From Marinobacterium mangrovicola (lineage in GTDB: Bacteria > Pseudomonadota > Gammaproteobacteria > Pseudomonadales > Balneatricaceae), in contig NZ_SMFU01000009.1 of assembly GCF_004339595.1 (NCBI RefSeq), forward strand, positions 372,001 to 436,000: a stretch of DNA of 64,000 nucleotides. The letters run 5' to 3'. The notes beneath the pieces were generated by a model, which saw only the letters and a program-made list of their open reading frames with translations, was not told where the DNA came from and searched no databases. The position numbers and the translations under genes were made by a program. Below are positions 44,981-55,410 of this stretch, in pieces (position 1 is the stretch's first letter; the number at the start of each line of letters is the position of its first letter).

Positions 44981-45496
44981 ATGACAAGACCTTCTTCCTT
45001 TGAACGCGAAGACCTGCTCAAGTGCGGTCACGGCGAGATGTTTGGCCCGGGCAACGCCCAGCTGCCAGTCGACAACATGCTGATGATGGACCGCATCACT
45101 CGGATCAGTGCCGAGGGCGGTGAATACGGCAAGGGTGAGATCATTGCCGAACTGGATATCCGGCCTGATCTCTGGTTCTTCGACTGCCATTTCCCGGGTG
45201 ACCCGGTGATGCCGGGCTGTCTCGGACTTGATGCCATGTGGCAGCTGGTAGGATTTTTCCTCGGCTGGCGTGGCAACGAAGGCCGCGGTCGCGCGCTGGG
45301 CTCCGGTGAAGTCAAATTCACCGGCCAGGTACTGCCGACCGCCAGCAAAGTGACCTACCACATCAACCTGAAGCGCGTTATCGAACGCAAGCTGGTGATG
45401 GGGATTGCTGATGGCTCCCTGTCCGTGGATGGCAGAGAGATCTACACTGCAAAGGATCTGAGAGTGGGTCTGTTCAAGAGCACTGACAGCTTCTAA
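44981..45496 (+). CDS. fabA: 3-hydroxydecanoyl-ACP dehydratase/isomerase
   Basis: Introduces the cis double bond of unsaturated fatty acids. 171 aa from [16 protein letters not shown]. The active-site His70 is in [16 protein letters not shown] and Asp84 in [12 protein letters not shown], with the same numbering as E. coli FabA. I reject the longer frame from 44906 because it runs through the promoter. Followed by fabB after 108 bp, the conserved fabA-fabB pair. Confidence 0.97.
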   Translation: MTRPSSFEREDLLKCGHGEMFGPGNAQLPVDNMLMMDRITRISAEGGEYGKGEIIAELDIRPDLWFFDCHFPGDPVMPGCLGLDAMWQLVGFFLGWRGNEGRGRALGSGEVKFTGQVLPTASKVTYHINLKRVIERKLVMGIADGSLSVDGREIYTAKDLRVGLFKSTDSF

Positions 45497-45604
45497 ACCA
45501 CTTACGCGCAGGACGCCGAGCCCGGCGAATGAATGCTTTAATGCAACCGGGCGGCGCACTGCAGGTCCAACTAACAGAACTCGACAAATTTAGAGAGGCC
45601 ACAC

Positions 45605-46822
45605 ATGCGACGTGTCGTAGTGACCGGTATGGGGATCGTATCCTGCCTTGGTAACGACAAGGAAAGCGTTCTGGAATCCCTGAAACAGGGCCGTTCAGGC
45701 ATCAGTTTCCAGCCGGAATATGCTGAACTCGGTTTCCGCAGCCATGTAGCCGGTAGCGTAGATATCGATCTCGACGCACTGATCGACCGCAAACTGCGCC
45801 GCTTTATGGGCAAGGCTGCAGCCTACGCCTACATTGCGATGGATCAGGCGGTTAAAGACTCCGGTCTGAGCGAAGATCAGGTTTCCAACGTACGTACCGG
45901 CCTGATCGCCGGTTCCGGTGGTGCATCCTCCGCGGATATCGTCGAATCTGCCGACGTACTGCGCGACAAAGGCGTTCGCCGTGTCGGCCCCTATCGCGTA
46001 ACCCGTACCATGGGCTCCACCGTTTCTGCCTGCCTCGCCACTCCGTTCAAGATCAAGGGCGTGAACTACTCCATCACCTCTGCCTGCGCCACCAGCGCGC
46101 ACTGCATCGGTAACGCGATGGAACAGATCCAGCTGGGCAAACAGGATGTGATTTTTGCCGGTGGCGGTGAAGAGCTGCACTGGTCACTGACCTGCATGTT
46201 CGACGCCATGGGCGCCCTGTCCAGCAAGTACAACGATATGCCGGAGAAAGCCTCCCGCGCTTACGACGCCAACCGTGACGGCTTCGTCATCGCTGGCGGT
46301 GCCGGCATGCTGGTACTGGAAGAACTGGAACACGCCAAGGCCCGCGGCGCCAAGATCTATGGCGAGCTGGTCGGCTATGGAGCTACCTCTGACGGCTACG
46401 ACATGGTCGCTCCGTCTGGCGAAGGCGCGGTGCGCTGCATGCAGCAGGCGATGTCCACCGTCGAGGGCAGCATCGACTACATCAACTCCCACGGCACCTC
46501 CACTCCGGCGGGTGACATCCAGGAGCTGAAGGCGATGAAAACTACCTTCGGTGAGGATATGCCTGCGGTCAGCTCCACCAAGTCTCTAACCGGTCACTCT
46601 CTGGGCGCCACCGGCGTGCAGGAAGCGATCTACTGCCTGCTGATGCAGCAGAACGACTTTATCTGTGCATCTGCCAACATCGAAGAGCTGGACCCGGAAG
46701 CGGAAGGCCTGCCGGTCGTTACCGAGCGTCAGGACGGTGTGAATCTGGAGCGTGTGATGTCCAACAGCTTCGGCTTCGGCGGCACCAACTCCACACTGGT
46801 ATTCCAGAAGTACAACGGCTGA
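45605..46822 (+). CDS. fabB: 3-oxoacyl-ACP synthase I
   Basis: Elongating condensing enzyme needed for unsaturated fatty acid synthesis. 405 aa with the catalytic triad Cys161 (SACATSAHC), His295 ([11 protein letters not shown]) and His330 ([11 protein letters not shown]), plus the C-terminal [16 protein letters not shown] lies before the ATG. Paired with fabA. Confidence 0.97.
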   Translation: MRRVVVTGMGIVSCLGNDKESVLESLKQGRSGISFQPEYAELGFRSHVAGSVDIDLDALIDRKLRRFMGKAAAYAYIAMDQAVKDSGLSEDQVSNVRTGLIAGSGGASSADIVESADVLRDKGVRRVGPYRVTRTMGSTVSACLATPFKIKGVNYSITSACATSAHCIGNAMEQIQLGKQDVIFAGGGEELHWSLTCMFDAMGALSSKYNDMPEKASRAYDANRDGFVIAGGAGMLVLEELEHAKARGAKIYGELVGYGATSDGYDMVAPSGEGAVRCMQQAMSTVEGSIDYINSHGTSTPAGDIQELKAMKTTFGEDMPAVSSTKSLTGHSLGATGVQEAIYCLLMQQNDFICASANIEELDPEAEGLPVVTERQDGVNLERVMSNSFGFGGTNSTLVFQKYNG

Positions 46823-46840
46823 GTCATTCAGTGACTGATA

Positions 46841-46870
46841 AAAAAAACCGCCCATCGGGGCGGTTTTTTT
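46841..46870. terminator. Bidirectional terminator between fabB and plsC
   Basis: CCGCCC/GGGCGG stem around ATCG, flanked by A7 and T7. It serves fabB (plus) and the moa-plsC operon (minus). Confidence 0.9.
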
Positions 46871-46907
46871 GTGTCTGAAGAAAACACTACAGGTGACTGG
46901 ACTGCAT

Positions 46908-47645
46908 TCAAATAGCGCCGATCTCACGCATCTGCTGCTCCATCCATTCGACAGCATCCTTCTGCACTTCATCGACACTGCGATCTGCAACCTCAACCGG
47001 CTTACCGACCCGCACCTGCACCGTGCCCGGATATTTGATAAATGACTTGCCCGGCCAGAAAACGCCGGCATTGTGAACCAGTGGGACAACGGGAACGCCC
47101 GCCTTGCAGGCGAGCATGGATCCGCCCTTGTTCATGCGGCCAAGCTCACCCACGGGCAGACGTGTACCCTGGGGGAAAATCAGCACGGGGATCCCTTGCT
47201 GCAGACGATCCACACCCTGCTCCAGCAGCTGTTTTAACGCACCTCGGCGCTGGGAGCGATCCAGGGCGATCGGCTTCAACAGTGCCAGCGCCCAGCCAAA
47301 GAACGGGATTTTCAACAGTTCACGCTTGAGCACCACCACCTGGGGCCGTACCAGCAGCTGCAGATAGAGTGTTTCCCACTCGCTCTGGTGGTTGGCAACC
47401 ACCACAAAGGCCTGGTCTTTGGGTAGGTTTTCACGGCCCTGCACTTCAACCCTGACACCGCAGCTGATACGCAGCCAGGCGATATAGAAATAGTTGATGC
47501 TGCTCAGCACCGAGAAACGAGCCCGGAACGGTAGCAGAGGGCCGACGATCAGGCAGAAGATGGCGTAGAGAATAGTGACCGGGTACATCAGCAGATAGTA
47601 AAGCCCGGAGCGAATGACAGGTACGAACGTGGAGCGGTTAGCCAT
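46908..47645 (-). CDS. plsC: 1-acyl-sn-glycerol-3-phosphate acyltransferase
   Basis: Membrane-bound enzyme making phosphatidic acid. 245 aa with an N-terminal hydrophobic segment, the acyltransferase motif NHQSEWETL (an H-x4-E variant of HX4D), and FPQGTRLPVGE. It is the last gene of the minus-strand unit ending with moaC-moaD, starting 6 bp after moaD. Another phospholipid acyltransferase lies between moeA and moaC. Confidence 0.9.
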   Translation of the reverse strand: MANRSTFVPVIRSGLYYLLMYPVTILYAIFCLIVGPLLPFRARFSVLSSINYFYIAWLRISCGVRVEVQGRENLPKDQAFVVVANHQSEWETLYLQLLVRPQVVVLKRELLKIPFFGWALALLKPIALDRSQRRGALKQLLEQGVDRLQQGIPVLIFPQGTRLPVGELGRMNKGGSMLACKAGVPVVPLVHNAGVFWPGKSFIKYPGTVQVRVGKPVEVADRSVDEVQKDAVEWMEQQMREIGAI

Positions 47646-47651
47646 GCAGGA

Positions 47652-47906
47652 TCAGCCCCCTGTCACCGGTGGGAAGAACGCGACTTCGTCGTTCTGGGTA
47701 ATCACCGCATCCTGGGGGCTCATCTCCTGATTCACGGCACACAGCAGACGGGGGTTGCCGAGTACGCTTTCCCAAGGCTCGCCACGCTCACTTCTGAGCC
47801 AGGCGATCAGATCCGCCAGGGTACCCACACCAGCAGGAAGCTCCAGCTGCTCCTCATCGGTACCGAGTTGTTCGCGCACGCTGGCGAAATAGACCAGTTT
47901 CATCAA
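47652..47906 (-). CDS. moaD: Molybdopterin synthase small (sulfur carrier) subunit
   Basis: 84-residue ubiquitin-like protein ending in the required Gly-Gly (FFPPVTGG), whose thiocarboxylate donates sulfur to cyclic pyranopterin. The start overlaps moaC by 4 bp. The large subunit gene moaE, its usual neighbour, is not present in the window. Confidence 0.95.
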   Translation of the reverse strand: MMKLVYFASVREQLGTDEEQLELPAGVGTLADLIAWLRSERGEPWESVLGNPRLLCAVNQEMSPQDAVITQNDEVAFFPPVTGG

Positions 47907-48385
47907 TCCTCTCCCAACTGCCAGTGGCCGCTTTTACCGCCTTTCTTTTCCACCAGGTGGATCGCATCGATTGTCATGCCGCGATCAACCGCCTTGCACA
48001 TGTCATAGATGGTGAGCCCCGCTACCGATGCGGCGGTCAGCGCTTCCATCTCTACCCCGGTCTGGCCGCTGACCTTGCAGCGCGCCTCGATATCGACGCA
48101 GGACTCCGCTTCGTTAGGCGTCAGCTCGACCTTGATGCCGGTGAGCATCAGCGGGTGACAGAGCGGAATCAGCTCATGGGTGCGTTTGGCGGCCTGAATT
48201 CCGGCGATACGCGCCACGGTCAGCACGTCACCCTTTTTGTGGCCGCCTTCGATAATCAGCTTCAGGGTTTCCGGTTGCATCCGCACCCGACCGCGAACCA
48301 CCGCCTCACGGAAGGTCGTATCCTTGTCGGTCACATCGACCATGGATGCCCGGCCATCGGCATCGAGATGGGTCAGTTTGCTCAC
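47903..48385 (-). CDS. moaC: Cyclic pyranopterin monophosphate synthase
   Basis: 160 aa. Acts after MoaA to form cyclic pyranopterin. Conserved blocks: [57 protein letters not shown] and KKGGKSG. Its start overlaps the stop of the upstream acyltransferase gene by 4 bp, and moaD overlaps its end. Confidence 0.97.
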   Translation of the reverse strand: MSKLTHLDADGRASMVDVTDKDTTFREAVVRGRVRMQPETLKLIIEGGHKKGDVLTVARIAGIQAAKRTHELIPLCHPLMLTGIKVELTPNEAESCVDIEARCKVSGQTGVEMEALTAASVAGLTIYDMCKAVDRGMTIDAIHLVEKKGGKSGHWQLGED

Positions 48386-49503
48386 ACCTTGCCCTCCGCC
48401 CGACGGCGATTGAACACCGGGTTGGCGTACATCTGCTTCATGATCTCCCGCTCCGGCCCCTCTTCCACCTGGGCCAGATGGGCATCGAACTTGGCCTGCT
48501 CAGCCGGCTCCACCTCTTCACCGGCAGCCGCCAGGTTGGACGGATGCAGGTGGTAGTTGGTGTAGATCTGGCGATCGATCTCCAGCGCCAGCTCTTCCGG
48601 GGTGTCGAACTGACCACGGATAGGCTCGCCAAAAGCCACATGGACATGCCCCTTGTTACCGGTGATTCCCTTGACGATGCTGTCGATATCCTCGAACTCC
48701 TGCTTTTCATAAGCGCCGGAGGTCGCCTTGGCGGCCAGCTCGCGCGCCTTGCTGGCATCGCAGGGGTCGAACTCGTAGGAGATCGATACCGGCACGATAT
48801 TGAGCCGCTCCACCGCCTCGGAGAAACTGCGCTGCTTGCGCTGGGACATGTAGAACATCTTCAGCAGGGCAGGATCGGTACGGTCGTTACCGTCCTTGGC
48901 CCGCCCTTCTCGCTGGGCGATCCAGATCGAATGGCCGTTCTGGATGCTGTGGTCTATATAGCTGGAGAGCTGGGTCAGCGCCGTCATCATTTCACGTCCA
49001 CGGGCGGAACGGTTAACGATAAAGCTCTTGTTCAGGCGCATCAGGTCGGAGATGTACGGTTTGCGCAGCAGGTTGTCGCCGATGGCGATCCTCACCGTGC
49101 TCATACCGTACTGGTAGCGCACCCAGTTCACAAAAGCAGGGTCCATGGCGATATCACGATGGTTGGAGACGAAGAGATAAGCCTCCTCTTCATCAAACTG
49201 TTCGATACCGGAACAGGTCATCCGTGTGGTGGTACGCGAGATCATCTTGGCCATGTAATCGGCCACCAGCTTCTGGAAGTCGTGCACATCGGCCACATCG
49301 CCGATACGTGCTGCCAGCGCTATGCGGACAATAGGGCGCAGCACCCAGCCCATCCACTCGGACAGGCGGGGAAATTGGTAGTGGGTGATGGCGCGAACGA
49401 ACTCATCGTTATAAATCAGGCTGGTCAGCACCTCGCCGACCTCATCGTCACGGTAGGGACGAATCGCCTGATAGGGATCGTTCACCAGATCTGTTTCACT
49501 CAT
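48382..49503 (-). CDS. Phospholipid/glycerol acyltransferase family protein
   Basis: 373 aa. The PlsC-like motif [13 protein letters not shown] (HX4D) is near residue 110, followed by [23 protein letters not shown], which is typical of a conserved gammaproteobacterial acyltransferase family distinct from PlsC and PlsB. Substrate unknown. It is translationally coupled to moaC, although no molybdenum-cofactor role is suggested by the sequence. It may be a passenger that links lipid genes to this operon. Confidence 0.82.
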   Translation of the reverse strand: MSETDLVNDPYQAIRPYRDDEVGEVLTSLIYNDEFVRAITHYQFPRLSEWMGWVLRPIVRIALAARIGDVADVHDFQKLVADYMAKMISRTTTRMTCSGIEQFDEEEAYLFVSNHRDIAMDPAFVNWVRYQYGMSTVRIAIGDNLLRKPYISDLMRLNKSFIVNRSARGREMMTALTQLSSYIDHSIQNGHSIWIAQREGRAKDGNDRTDPALLKMFYMSQRKQRSFSEAVERLNIVPVSISYEFDPCDASKARELAAKATSGAYEKQEFEDIDSIVKGITGNKGHVHVAFGEPIRGQFDTPEELALEIDRQIYTNYHLHPSNLAAAGEEVEPAEQAKFDAHLAQVEEGPEREIMKQMYANPVFNRRRAEGKV

Positions 49504-49587
49504 GCGCCAGCGGTAACCTCGAACTTCGCGTCAAAAGGGCGCACATTTTAGCCAACAATTGCCCGGTTTTCATGTGCTGGCGACAAT

Positions 49588-50802
49588 TCAGCGCAATAAG
49601 GATGAAAACGGGTAGTAGCGCAGTGGCTGCCCCTGCTCCACCGTTTCCCCGGCAGGTATCAGCGCCAGGCCGTTGGTATAGAGAAGCGATGACAGCATTC
49701 CGGAACTCTGGTTTGCATAAGGCGTAACAATTCCCTGCGGATCACACTCTACCCTGAGGTACTCATCACGGCTCTGCGTACGGGTGCGACTGAACCCGGC
49801 CTTCACCGGCAGCGCCAGCGGTACTCGGGGCCTCTCTCCTCGCGCCTTACGCAGACAGGGCAGTGCCAGCAGCGCAAAGGTGATCAACGCCGAGCCCGGG
49901 TTTCCCGGCAGGGCGCAAAGTTGCGTATTGCCGATGCGACCCGCGGCAAAGGGTTTACCCGGCTTGATATTCACCTTCCACAGCTCCAGCTGCCCCAGGC
50001 TCTCTATCGCCGCCTTGACGTGATCCTCTTCACCCACCGAGACACCGCCGGTGGTGATGATAAAGTCCGCTTCATCGGCCGCACGGGTCAACGCCGCTTC
50101 GGTGGCCGAACGGGTATCGGCTACAGCCCCCGGATCCACGCACTCCATGCCCAGTTCGGCGATCAGGCCTTTCAGCAGATAGAGGTTGGAGTTATAGATC
50201 TGCCCCGGCGCCAGCGGCTGCCCAGGCTGCACCAACTCGCTACCTGTGGATAAAATCGCTACCCGCAGGGGCCTGTACACAGACACCTCGGCTAATCCCA
50301 CCGACGCCAGCACTCCCAGTGCCACCGGGCTTAATGCGGCTCCCGCCGGCAATACTTCGCTGCCAAGCTGGATATCCTGCCCCGCCAGGCGGATATTCTG
50401 GCCGGGCTGAACCTCGCGCGTAAAACGTACCTGGTCGTCTTCCACCTCGGTCTGTTCCTGCATCACCACGGCATCGGCACCGGCGGGAATCTCCGCGCCG
50501 GTAAAAATCCGCGCAGCAGTACCCGGCTGCAACGCATCCGGCGCCTTGCCTGCTGCGATACGCTGACTGACCCTCAGCGTATCGGCCTGTTCCAGGTCCG
50601 CTGCACGGACGGCATAACCGTCCATGGCGCTGTTATCCGCAGGCGGAACATTCACCTGTGCCATTACCGGCTCAGCCAACACTCGCCCTACCGCATCGGC
50701 CAGGGCACAGGTTTCCACATCGACGATGCAGCGGGTGCGTTCCAGCAGCTCCTCGATCGCCTGTTCCAGCGGCATCAACCCCGGCTTCATAGCATCCGTC
50801 AT
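49588..50802 (-). CDS. moeA: Molybdopterin molybdenumtransferase
   Basis: Inserts molybdate into adenylylated molybdopterin. 404 aa with DNSAMDGYAVRAADL, GAEIPAGADAVVMQE, ILSTGSELV, TTGGVSVGEEDHVK and LPGNPGSALITF, the standard MoeA blocks. The start overlaps the moaB stop by 4 bp. Confidence 0.96.
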   Translation of the reverse strand: MTDAMKPGLMPLEQAIEELLERTRCIVDVETCALADAVGRVLAEPVMAQVNVPPADNSAMDGYAVRAADLEQADTLRVSQRIAAGKAPDALQPGTAARIFTGAEIPAGADAVVMQEQTEVEDDQVRFTREVQPGQNIRLAGQDIQLGSEVLPAGAALSPVALGVLASVGLAEVSVYRPLRVAILSTGSELVQPGQPLAPGQIYNSNLYLLKGLIAELGMECVDPGAVADTRSATEAALTRAADEADFIITTGGVSVGEEDHVKAAIESLGQLELWKVNIKPGKPFAAGRIGNTQLCALPGNPGSALITFALLALPCLRKARGERPRVPLALPVKAGFSRTRTQSRDEYLRVECDPQGIVTPYANQSSGMLSSLLYTNGLALIPAGETVEQGQPLRYYPFSSLLR

Positions 50803-51341
50803 GCAAGCGCCCTGCGCTGATCACGGGCACGGATCAGGGTATCGACAAAGTTACAGGGGCGATGACGGCTGTCGAGCTGTTCGCTGATCACCTTGTCCCA
50901 ACCGGTGCGGCAGGCACCGGTGGAACCGGGCAGACAGAAGATCAATGTGCCATTGGCCAGTCCCGCCAACGCACGGGACTGCACGGTGGAGCTGCCAATC
51001 TCCTCCCAGGAGATATGGCGGAACAGCTCACCAAAGCCTTCCACCTCTTTATCAAGTAGCGGCGCGATCGCTTCCGGCGTCGAGTCACGGTGGGAAAAAC
51101 CGGTACCGCCGGTCAACACCACCACCTGGATCTCGGGGTCTGCAATCCACTGGGAGACTTTCGCCCTCAGACGATAGACATCGTCAGCAATCAGGGCGCG
51201 GTCGGCCAAGCGATGGCCGGCCCCGGTTACCCGCTCAGCCAGCAGATCGCCGGAGGTATCGTTTTCAGCTGTGCGCGTATCGGATACGGTAAGCACCGCG
51301 ATATCGAGGGGGATAAACGCTTTTTCGGCGCCGTGTGACAT
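50799..51341 (-). CDS. moaB: Molybdenum cofactor biosynthesis protein B
   Basis: 180 aa of the MoaB/Mog fold, probably the molybdopterin adenylyltransferase in this organism. Key motifs are AVLTVSDTRTAENDTSGD, VVLTGGTGFSHRDSTPEAI and LPGSTGACRTGWDKVI. It lies between moaA and moeA. Whether it acts like MogA or like E. coli MoaB is unclear. Confidence 0.92.
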   Translation of the reverse strand: MSHGAEKAFIPLDIAVLTVSDTRTAENDTSGDLLAERVTGAGHRLADRALIADDVYRLRAKVSQWIADPEIQVVVLTGGTGFSHRDSTPEAIAPLLDKEVEGFGELFRHISWEEIGSSTVQSRALAGLANGTLIFCLPGSTGACRTGWDKVISEQLDSRHRPCNFVDTLIRARDQRRALA

Positions 51342-51382
51342 GGACTCTCCTGTTTGTCGCTCTTGGCTGAATCAGTCGGCTG

Positions 51383-52381
51383 TCAGCCACCGGTCATATT
51401 CATGAACCGCAGAATCTGCGGCTCTTCATCAAGATTGAATTCGTGCTTCTCCGGCTTGATATCCATCGCCCGGCGCAAGGCCGCTTCGAGCTGATCCGCA
51501 TCGCCGGGATAGCTGCGCACGATCTCGCGCAGATCCAGGGAGTGCTCGTTACCGAGGCACAGCAGCAGCATCCCCTCGACGGTGAGACGGACACGGTTAC
51601 AGTCGCCACAGAAGTTATGGCTGTGCGGCGAGATAAAGCCGATGCGGGAAGCAGAATCGGCCATGCGGAAGTAACGCGACGGACCGCCGGTATTCTCTGT
51701 ACTATCGAGCAGTGAATAGCGGCTGCCGATCAGTTCACGCAGCTCGTCGCTGGAGCAGTAAGACTCGGCACGGCCATGCTCGCTGATCTGGCCCAGCGGC
51801 ATCTCTTCGATAAAGGTGATATCCAGGCCGCCGCGACGGGCGAAGTCGACCAGGTCGAGCACCTCATCGTCGTTACGTCCTTTCAGCACCACCGCGTTGA
51901 GCTTGATACGTTTGAAACCGGCGCTTTTGGCCGCTTCGATACCGCTGAGCACCTTGTCGAGCTTGCCGGTACGGGTCAGCTCCGAGAAGCGGTCGGCACG
52001 CAGCGAGTCGAGGCTGATATTGATGCGCTGCATCCCCGCCTTGACCAGATCCTGAGCCATATTTGGCAACTGGGAACCGTTGGTGGTCATCACCAGCTCG
52101 ATGGGCAGCTGTCCGAGGCGCTCAATCAGGCTCAGAACATCACGCCGCACCAGCGGCTCGCCACCAGTAAGACGGATCTTGTTGACGCCAAGACGCACGA
52201 ACGCTGCACCGATATCGTAAAGCTCCTCCAGGGAGAGCACTTCCGAACGGGGCAGAAACTTCATGTCTTCCGACATGCAGTAAACGCAGCGGAAATCACA
52301 GCGGTCTGTGACCGACATCCGCAGGTAGGTTACCTGGCGCCCGAAACGATCAATCAACGGAGCAGGACCTTTAGCACTCAT
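51383..52381 (-). CDS. moaA: GTP 3',8-cyclase
   Basis: Radical-SAM enzyme starting molybdopterin synthesis. 332 aa from [21 protein letters not shown]. The N-terminal cluster ligands are C28, C32 and C35 ([10 protein letters not shown]). The C-terminal cluster region reads [13 protein letters not shown], with a third Cys in LLLCLG, and the essential C-terminal Gly-Gly is present (NMTGG). AGGTG lies 6 bp before the ATG at 52381. A longer frame from 52432 lacks support. First gene of the moa unit. Confidence 0.96.
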   Translation of the reverse strand: MSAKGPAPLIDRFGRQVTYLRMSVTDRCDFRCVYCMSEDMKFLPRSEVLSLEELYDIGAAFVRLGVNKIRLTGGEPLVRRDVLSLIERLGQLPIELVMTTNGSQLPNMAQDLVKAGMQRINISLDSLRADRFSELTRTGKLDKVLSGIEAAKSAGFKRIKLNAVVLKGRNDDEVLDLVDFARRGGLDITFIEEMPLGQISEHGRAESYCSSDELRELIGSRYSLLDSTENTGGPSRYFRMADSASRIGFISPHSHNFCGDCNRVRLTVEGMLLLCLGNEHSLDLREIVRSYPGDADQLEAALRRAMDIKPEKHEFNLDEEPQILRFMNMTGG

Positions 52382-52473
52382 AGAAACACCTATTACTTCC
52401 GGTTTTCCAATTGACTCGCCATACCCTTTCAAGCAAGGTTCTGGACGAATTAACTACGCAAGATATCCCAGCA

Positions 52474-52863
52474 ATGGCCACTCTCTACATCGCACTGAAA
52501 CATTTCCATCTCACGACGGTCGCCCTGACCATCCTGCTGTTCCTGTTCCGTTCGGCGCTGATGCTCTGGTATTCCAAGGGCCTTAACTGGCGCTGGGTGC
52601 GTGTGGTCCCTCATGTCATCGATACCCTGCTGCTGTTAAGCGGCATCGGGCTGATGTTCCTGATCCAGCAGTACCCGTTGGTCAACGGCTGGCTGACCGC
52701 TAAAGTGGCAGGCCTGCTGCTCTATATTCTGTTTGGTACGGTGGCGCTCAAGCGTGGACGTACACGTAAAATCCGCTATGTCGCCCTGCTCGGCGCCCTG
52801 TTAAGCCTCGGCTACCTGGTCAGCGTCGCCCGCACCCACTCCGCGACTCTGGGCCTGTTCTAA
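52474..52863 (+). CDS. SirB2 family membrane protein
   Basis: 129 residues with four hydrophobic segments (KHFHLTTVALTILLFLFRSALML, PHVIDTLLLLSGIGLMFLI, LTAKVAGLLLYILFGTVAL, ALLGALLSLGYLVSV), the SirB2/YchQ pattern. Function unknown. It is often near prfA or kds genes elsewhere. The ATG at 52474 is chosen by family length, because the ribosome site is weak. It is divergent from moaA. Its last 63 bp overlap the convergent rmlD-like gene. Confidence 0.78.
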   Translation: MATLYIALKHFHLTTVALTILLFLFRSALMLWYSKGLNWRWVRVVPHVIDTLLLLSGIGLMFLIQQYPLVNGWLTAKVAGLLLYILFGTVALKRGRTRKIRYVALLGALLSLGYLVSVARTHSATLGLF

Positions 52864-53760
52864 CCGGCCGGACTCGTAGAGTTCGCGCACCAGGCGCTGC
52901 AATTCGCTGCGCCAGGGGCGCTGACGTATACCAAAGGTATTTAAAAGCTTAGAACATTTGAGTACAGACGAGGCGGGACGTTCCGCAGCCTCGTCTGGCA
53001 GATCCTTCGACGACACCGGCACCAGCTCACTGACCTTCAACTGCTCATACTGCCTCGCAGCCGCGAGAATCGCTTCACTGAAACCGTAGCGCGTTGTTAT
53101 CTCGGCGCCACAGTAATGATAGGTACCCCAGGCTTCAGCGCCGTTGACCAGCTGCTGGAGTATGGCCATCAACACCCTCGCCACATCATCTGCCGAGGTT
53201 GGGCAGCCGCGACGATCATCGGCAGCCACCATGCGCGTTTCACTGCGCGCCTGCTGCAGAGTTTTGAGCAGGAAGTTGCTCCCGCTGTCGCTGAACAACC
53301 AACTGACACGGAGAATGATATGGCGTGGCAACTGCTGCCTGATCTGCTCCTCGCCCTGCCATTTGCTGTCGCCGTATATCCCCAGTGGGGCGGCATCATC
53401 CGCCTCGGTATATCCACTGGCGTAATGGCCATCAAAGACGTAATCGGAAGAGAGATGCAGCAGCGGAATCGACATGTCACCGCAGATCTCCGCCAGTAGG
53501 GCGGGCCCTTTCTGGTTCGCCTCATACGCCCATTGCGGATTCCGCTCGGCGGGATCAACCCGGTTAAAGCCGGCGCAGTTAACCACATAGTCAGGCAGCT
53601 CAGCGGCCAGCGCCTCGCTAACCTTTTCACGGCGGGTAATATCCATCTGCCGCCTGGAGAGGGCCGTCACGCTGAAATGAGGATCATTGCGGGTAAGACG
53701 CACCAACGCCTGACCGATCTGCCCCTCGGCTCCCGTAATCAGGATCCGGGTCGGTTCCAT
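52801..53760 (-). CDS. dTDP-4-dehydrorhamnose reductase (RmlD) family NAD(P)-dependent protein
   Basis: 319 aa extended SDR protein. RILITGAEGQIGQALVRL is the nucleotide motif. VVNCAGFNRVDPAERNPQWAYEAN, SSDYVFDG and GIYGDSKWQGE (YxxxK) are the RmlD-like blocks. It lies outside any rhamnose or O-antigen cluster, so the true substrate is unknown. The ATG at 53760 fits the family start, but no ribosome site is obvious. The 3' end overlaps the SirB2-like gene on the other strand. Confidence 0.85.
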   Translation of the reverse strand: MEPTRILITGAEGQIGQALVRLTRNDPHFSVTALSRRQMDITRREKVSEALAAELPDYVVNCAGFNRVDPAERNPQWAYEANQKGPALLAEICGDMSIPLLHLSSDYVFDGHYASGYTEADDAAPLGIYGDSKWQGEEQIRQQLPRHIILRVSWLFSDSGSNFLLKTLQQARSETRMVAADDRRGCPTSADDVARVLMAILQQLVNGAEAWGTYHYCGAEITTRYGFSEAILAAARQYEQLKVSELVPVSSKDLPDEAAERPASSVLKCSKLLNTFGIRQRPWRSELQRLVRELYESGRLEQAQSRGVGAGDADQVAEA

Positions 53761-53958
53761 GTAAAACTGAGACACGCTCTGCAAAACGTTTGCTCTCTCC
53801 TGAAAACCATACAACCTGAAAAGACGGTACAAGACCAGCTACGCTGCCGGCACCGAATTTCATACTACTAGAAAGCATCGATTCGATCATCGAATTTACC
53901 GCCGCATAAACAGCTGCTATCGGCTCGGTATTGCACAACAATAGCAGACAGCATGAAA

Positions 53959-55170
53959 CTAATGCTGCCCCTGTTTCAGCGCTCCGTTGCGGCAGTAAAA
54001 CCATAGACCCAACGCACAGAGTGTAAGCAGAATCTCCCCCATGGAGATCGCTAGCCAGCCACCCAGAGACCAGAGCAAGCCGGCCAGAGCTGAACCGATT
54101 GCGCCGCCGGCAAAGTTACTGACGATAAAGGCGGTGTTCAAACGGCTTCGGGATGCACTATCCACCGCCATCAGCCGGGACTGATTCAGTACATTCATCC
54201 CCTGAATCGCCACATCCAGCAGAATAACGGCGACCAAAATCAGCAGTATCGATTCCGAACCTAAATCGGCGACGATTAGCGCCACCAGCAACAGCAGCAG
54301 GAAAATACCGGTCGCCGGTACCGACAACCCTTTGTCATGCAGACTGCCACAGCGTCGTGCTGCCACGGCGCCGGTCAGACCCGCCAGGCCCACAAGCCCG
54401 ATCTGACTCGCACTGTAATTAAAAGGCTCACTGCTGAGCAGAAACGTCAGCCCGGTCCAAAACAGCGTAAATACGGCAAACATCATGGCTCCGAGCCCCA
54501 GTGTCACCTGCACCGCGGGATACTTTGCCACAATAGAAAACACCGATTTCAGCAGGCTCAGATACCGCACCGGCTCCCGGCGCTCTACTTTCGGCAGGGC
54601 TTTACTCATGATCAACGCCAATATCAGGGTCAGTAGCGCTGCCGCAATATAGATAGCCCGCCAGCCAAGCAGGTCCGCCATCAGGCCACTGATAGTGCGG
54701 GAAGCCAAAATACCGATCAGAATTCCCGAAACGATAATACCAATCAAGCGCCCCCGATCTCTGTTATCGGCCAGATCCCCTGCCAGGGGGATTAGCAGTT
54801 GCCCTGATACGGTGGTAAACCCAACCAGCATCAACGCCGATAGCAGCATCGAAAAACTCGGTGCGAACGCACTCAGCGTGAGAGCAGCCGCAGAACACAG
54901 CATGACCAGTGGTATAAATCGGCGTCTGTCGATCACATCCCCCAGGGGGACAAGCAAAAAGATCCCCAGTGCATAGCCAATCTGAGTAGCCGTCACCAGG
55001 AGCCCGGCAGAACCTGCAGACACGGTAAAGGCTTCACCTATGTAATCGAGCAGGGGCTGTGCCCAATAGAGGTTCCCCACCGCCGCTCCTGACGCCAGGG
55101 CAAAGAGCAAAGCGAGGCGGCTTGAAATACGACTTTCCGAGTCAGCACCTTCCATCTGTGACAAGACCAC
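53959..55170 (-). CDS. Major facilitator superfamily transporter
   Basis: 403 aa with 12 predicted membrane segments. It has the MFS loop 2-3 motif (PLGDVIDRRRFIPLV) and an N-terminal segment GNLYWAQPLLDYIGEAF typical of DHA1-type efflux permeases. Probably drug or metabolite export, substrate unknown. The start is uncertain between GTG 55170, TTG 55164 and ATG 55155, because the GGGAGG site suits the first two poorly. Confidence 0.85.
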   Translation of the reverse strand: MVLSQMEGADSESRISSRLALLFALASGAAVGNLYWAQPLLDYIGEAFTVSAGSAGLLVTATQIGYALGIFLLVPLGDVIDRRRFIPLVMLCSAAALTLSAFAPSFSMLLSALMLVGFTTVSGQLLIPLAGDLADNRDRGRLIGIIVSGILIGILASRTISGLMADLLGWRAIYIAAALLTLILALIMSKALPKVERREPVRYLSLLKSVFSIVAKYPAVQVTLGLGAMMFAVFTLFWTGLTFLLSSEPFNYSASQIGLVGLAGLTGAVAARRCGSLHDKGLSVPATGIFLLLLLVALIVADLGSESILLILVAVILLDVAIQGMNVLNQSRLMAVDSASRSRLNTAFIVSNFAGGAIGSALAGLLWSLGGWLAISMGEILLTLCALGLWFYCRNGALKQGQH

Positions 55171-55308
55171 CTCCCGGTGAACAGGACAAAGAGACAGAAT
55201 GTAGCAGGCCAGGTTTTAGAGATGAATAAACGTGAACTGATCCGACCTATTAGTCGAATTCATAAATAGGGTGGAACGTGAAACAGCGAGTTAAATCGGG
55301 CAGAACAA

Positions 55309-55345
55309 ACTGGCGGGGCAGCGCCGATCGGGCTGCTCCGCCAGT
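55309..55345 (-). terminator. Strong hairpin after ssb, probable terminator
   Basis: ACTGGCGGGGCAGC (55309-55322) pairs with 55332-55345 (14 bp, one G-U). It is followed on the minus strand by the T-rich GTTTGTTCTG. It lies about 65 bp after the ssb stop. Confidence 0.6.
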
Positions 55346-55410
55346 GATACGGCAGGATCTTGCTTCGGTGCGAGCACCGCGGAAGATCACCACCTGACTC
55401 TGAACACGTC

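Noticed and set aside
52382-52473. Molybdenum-cofactor riboswitch upstream of moaA
   Set aside because: The gap to the divergent gene is only about 90 bp and shows no long structured leader.
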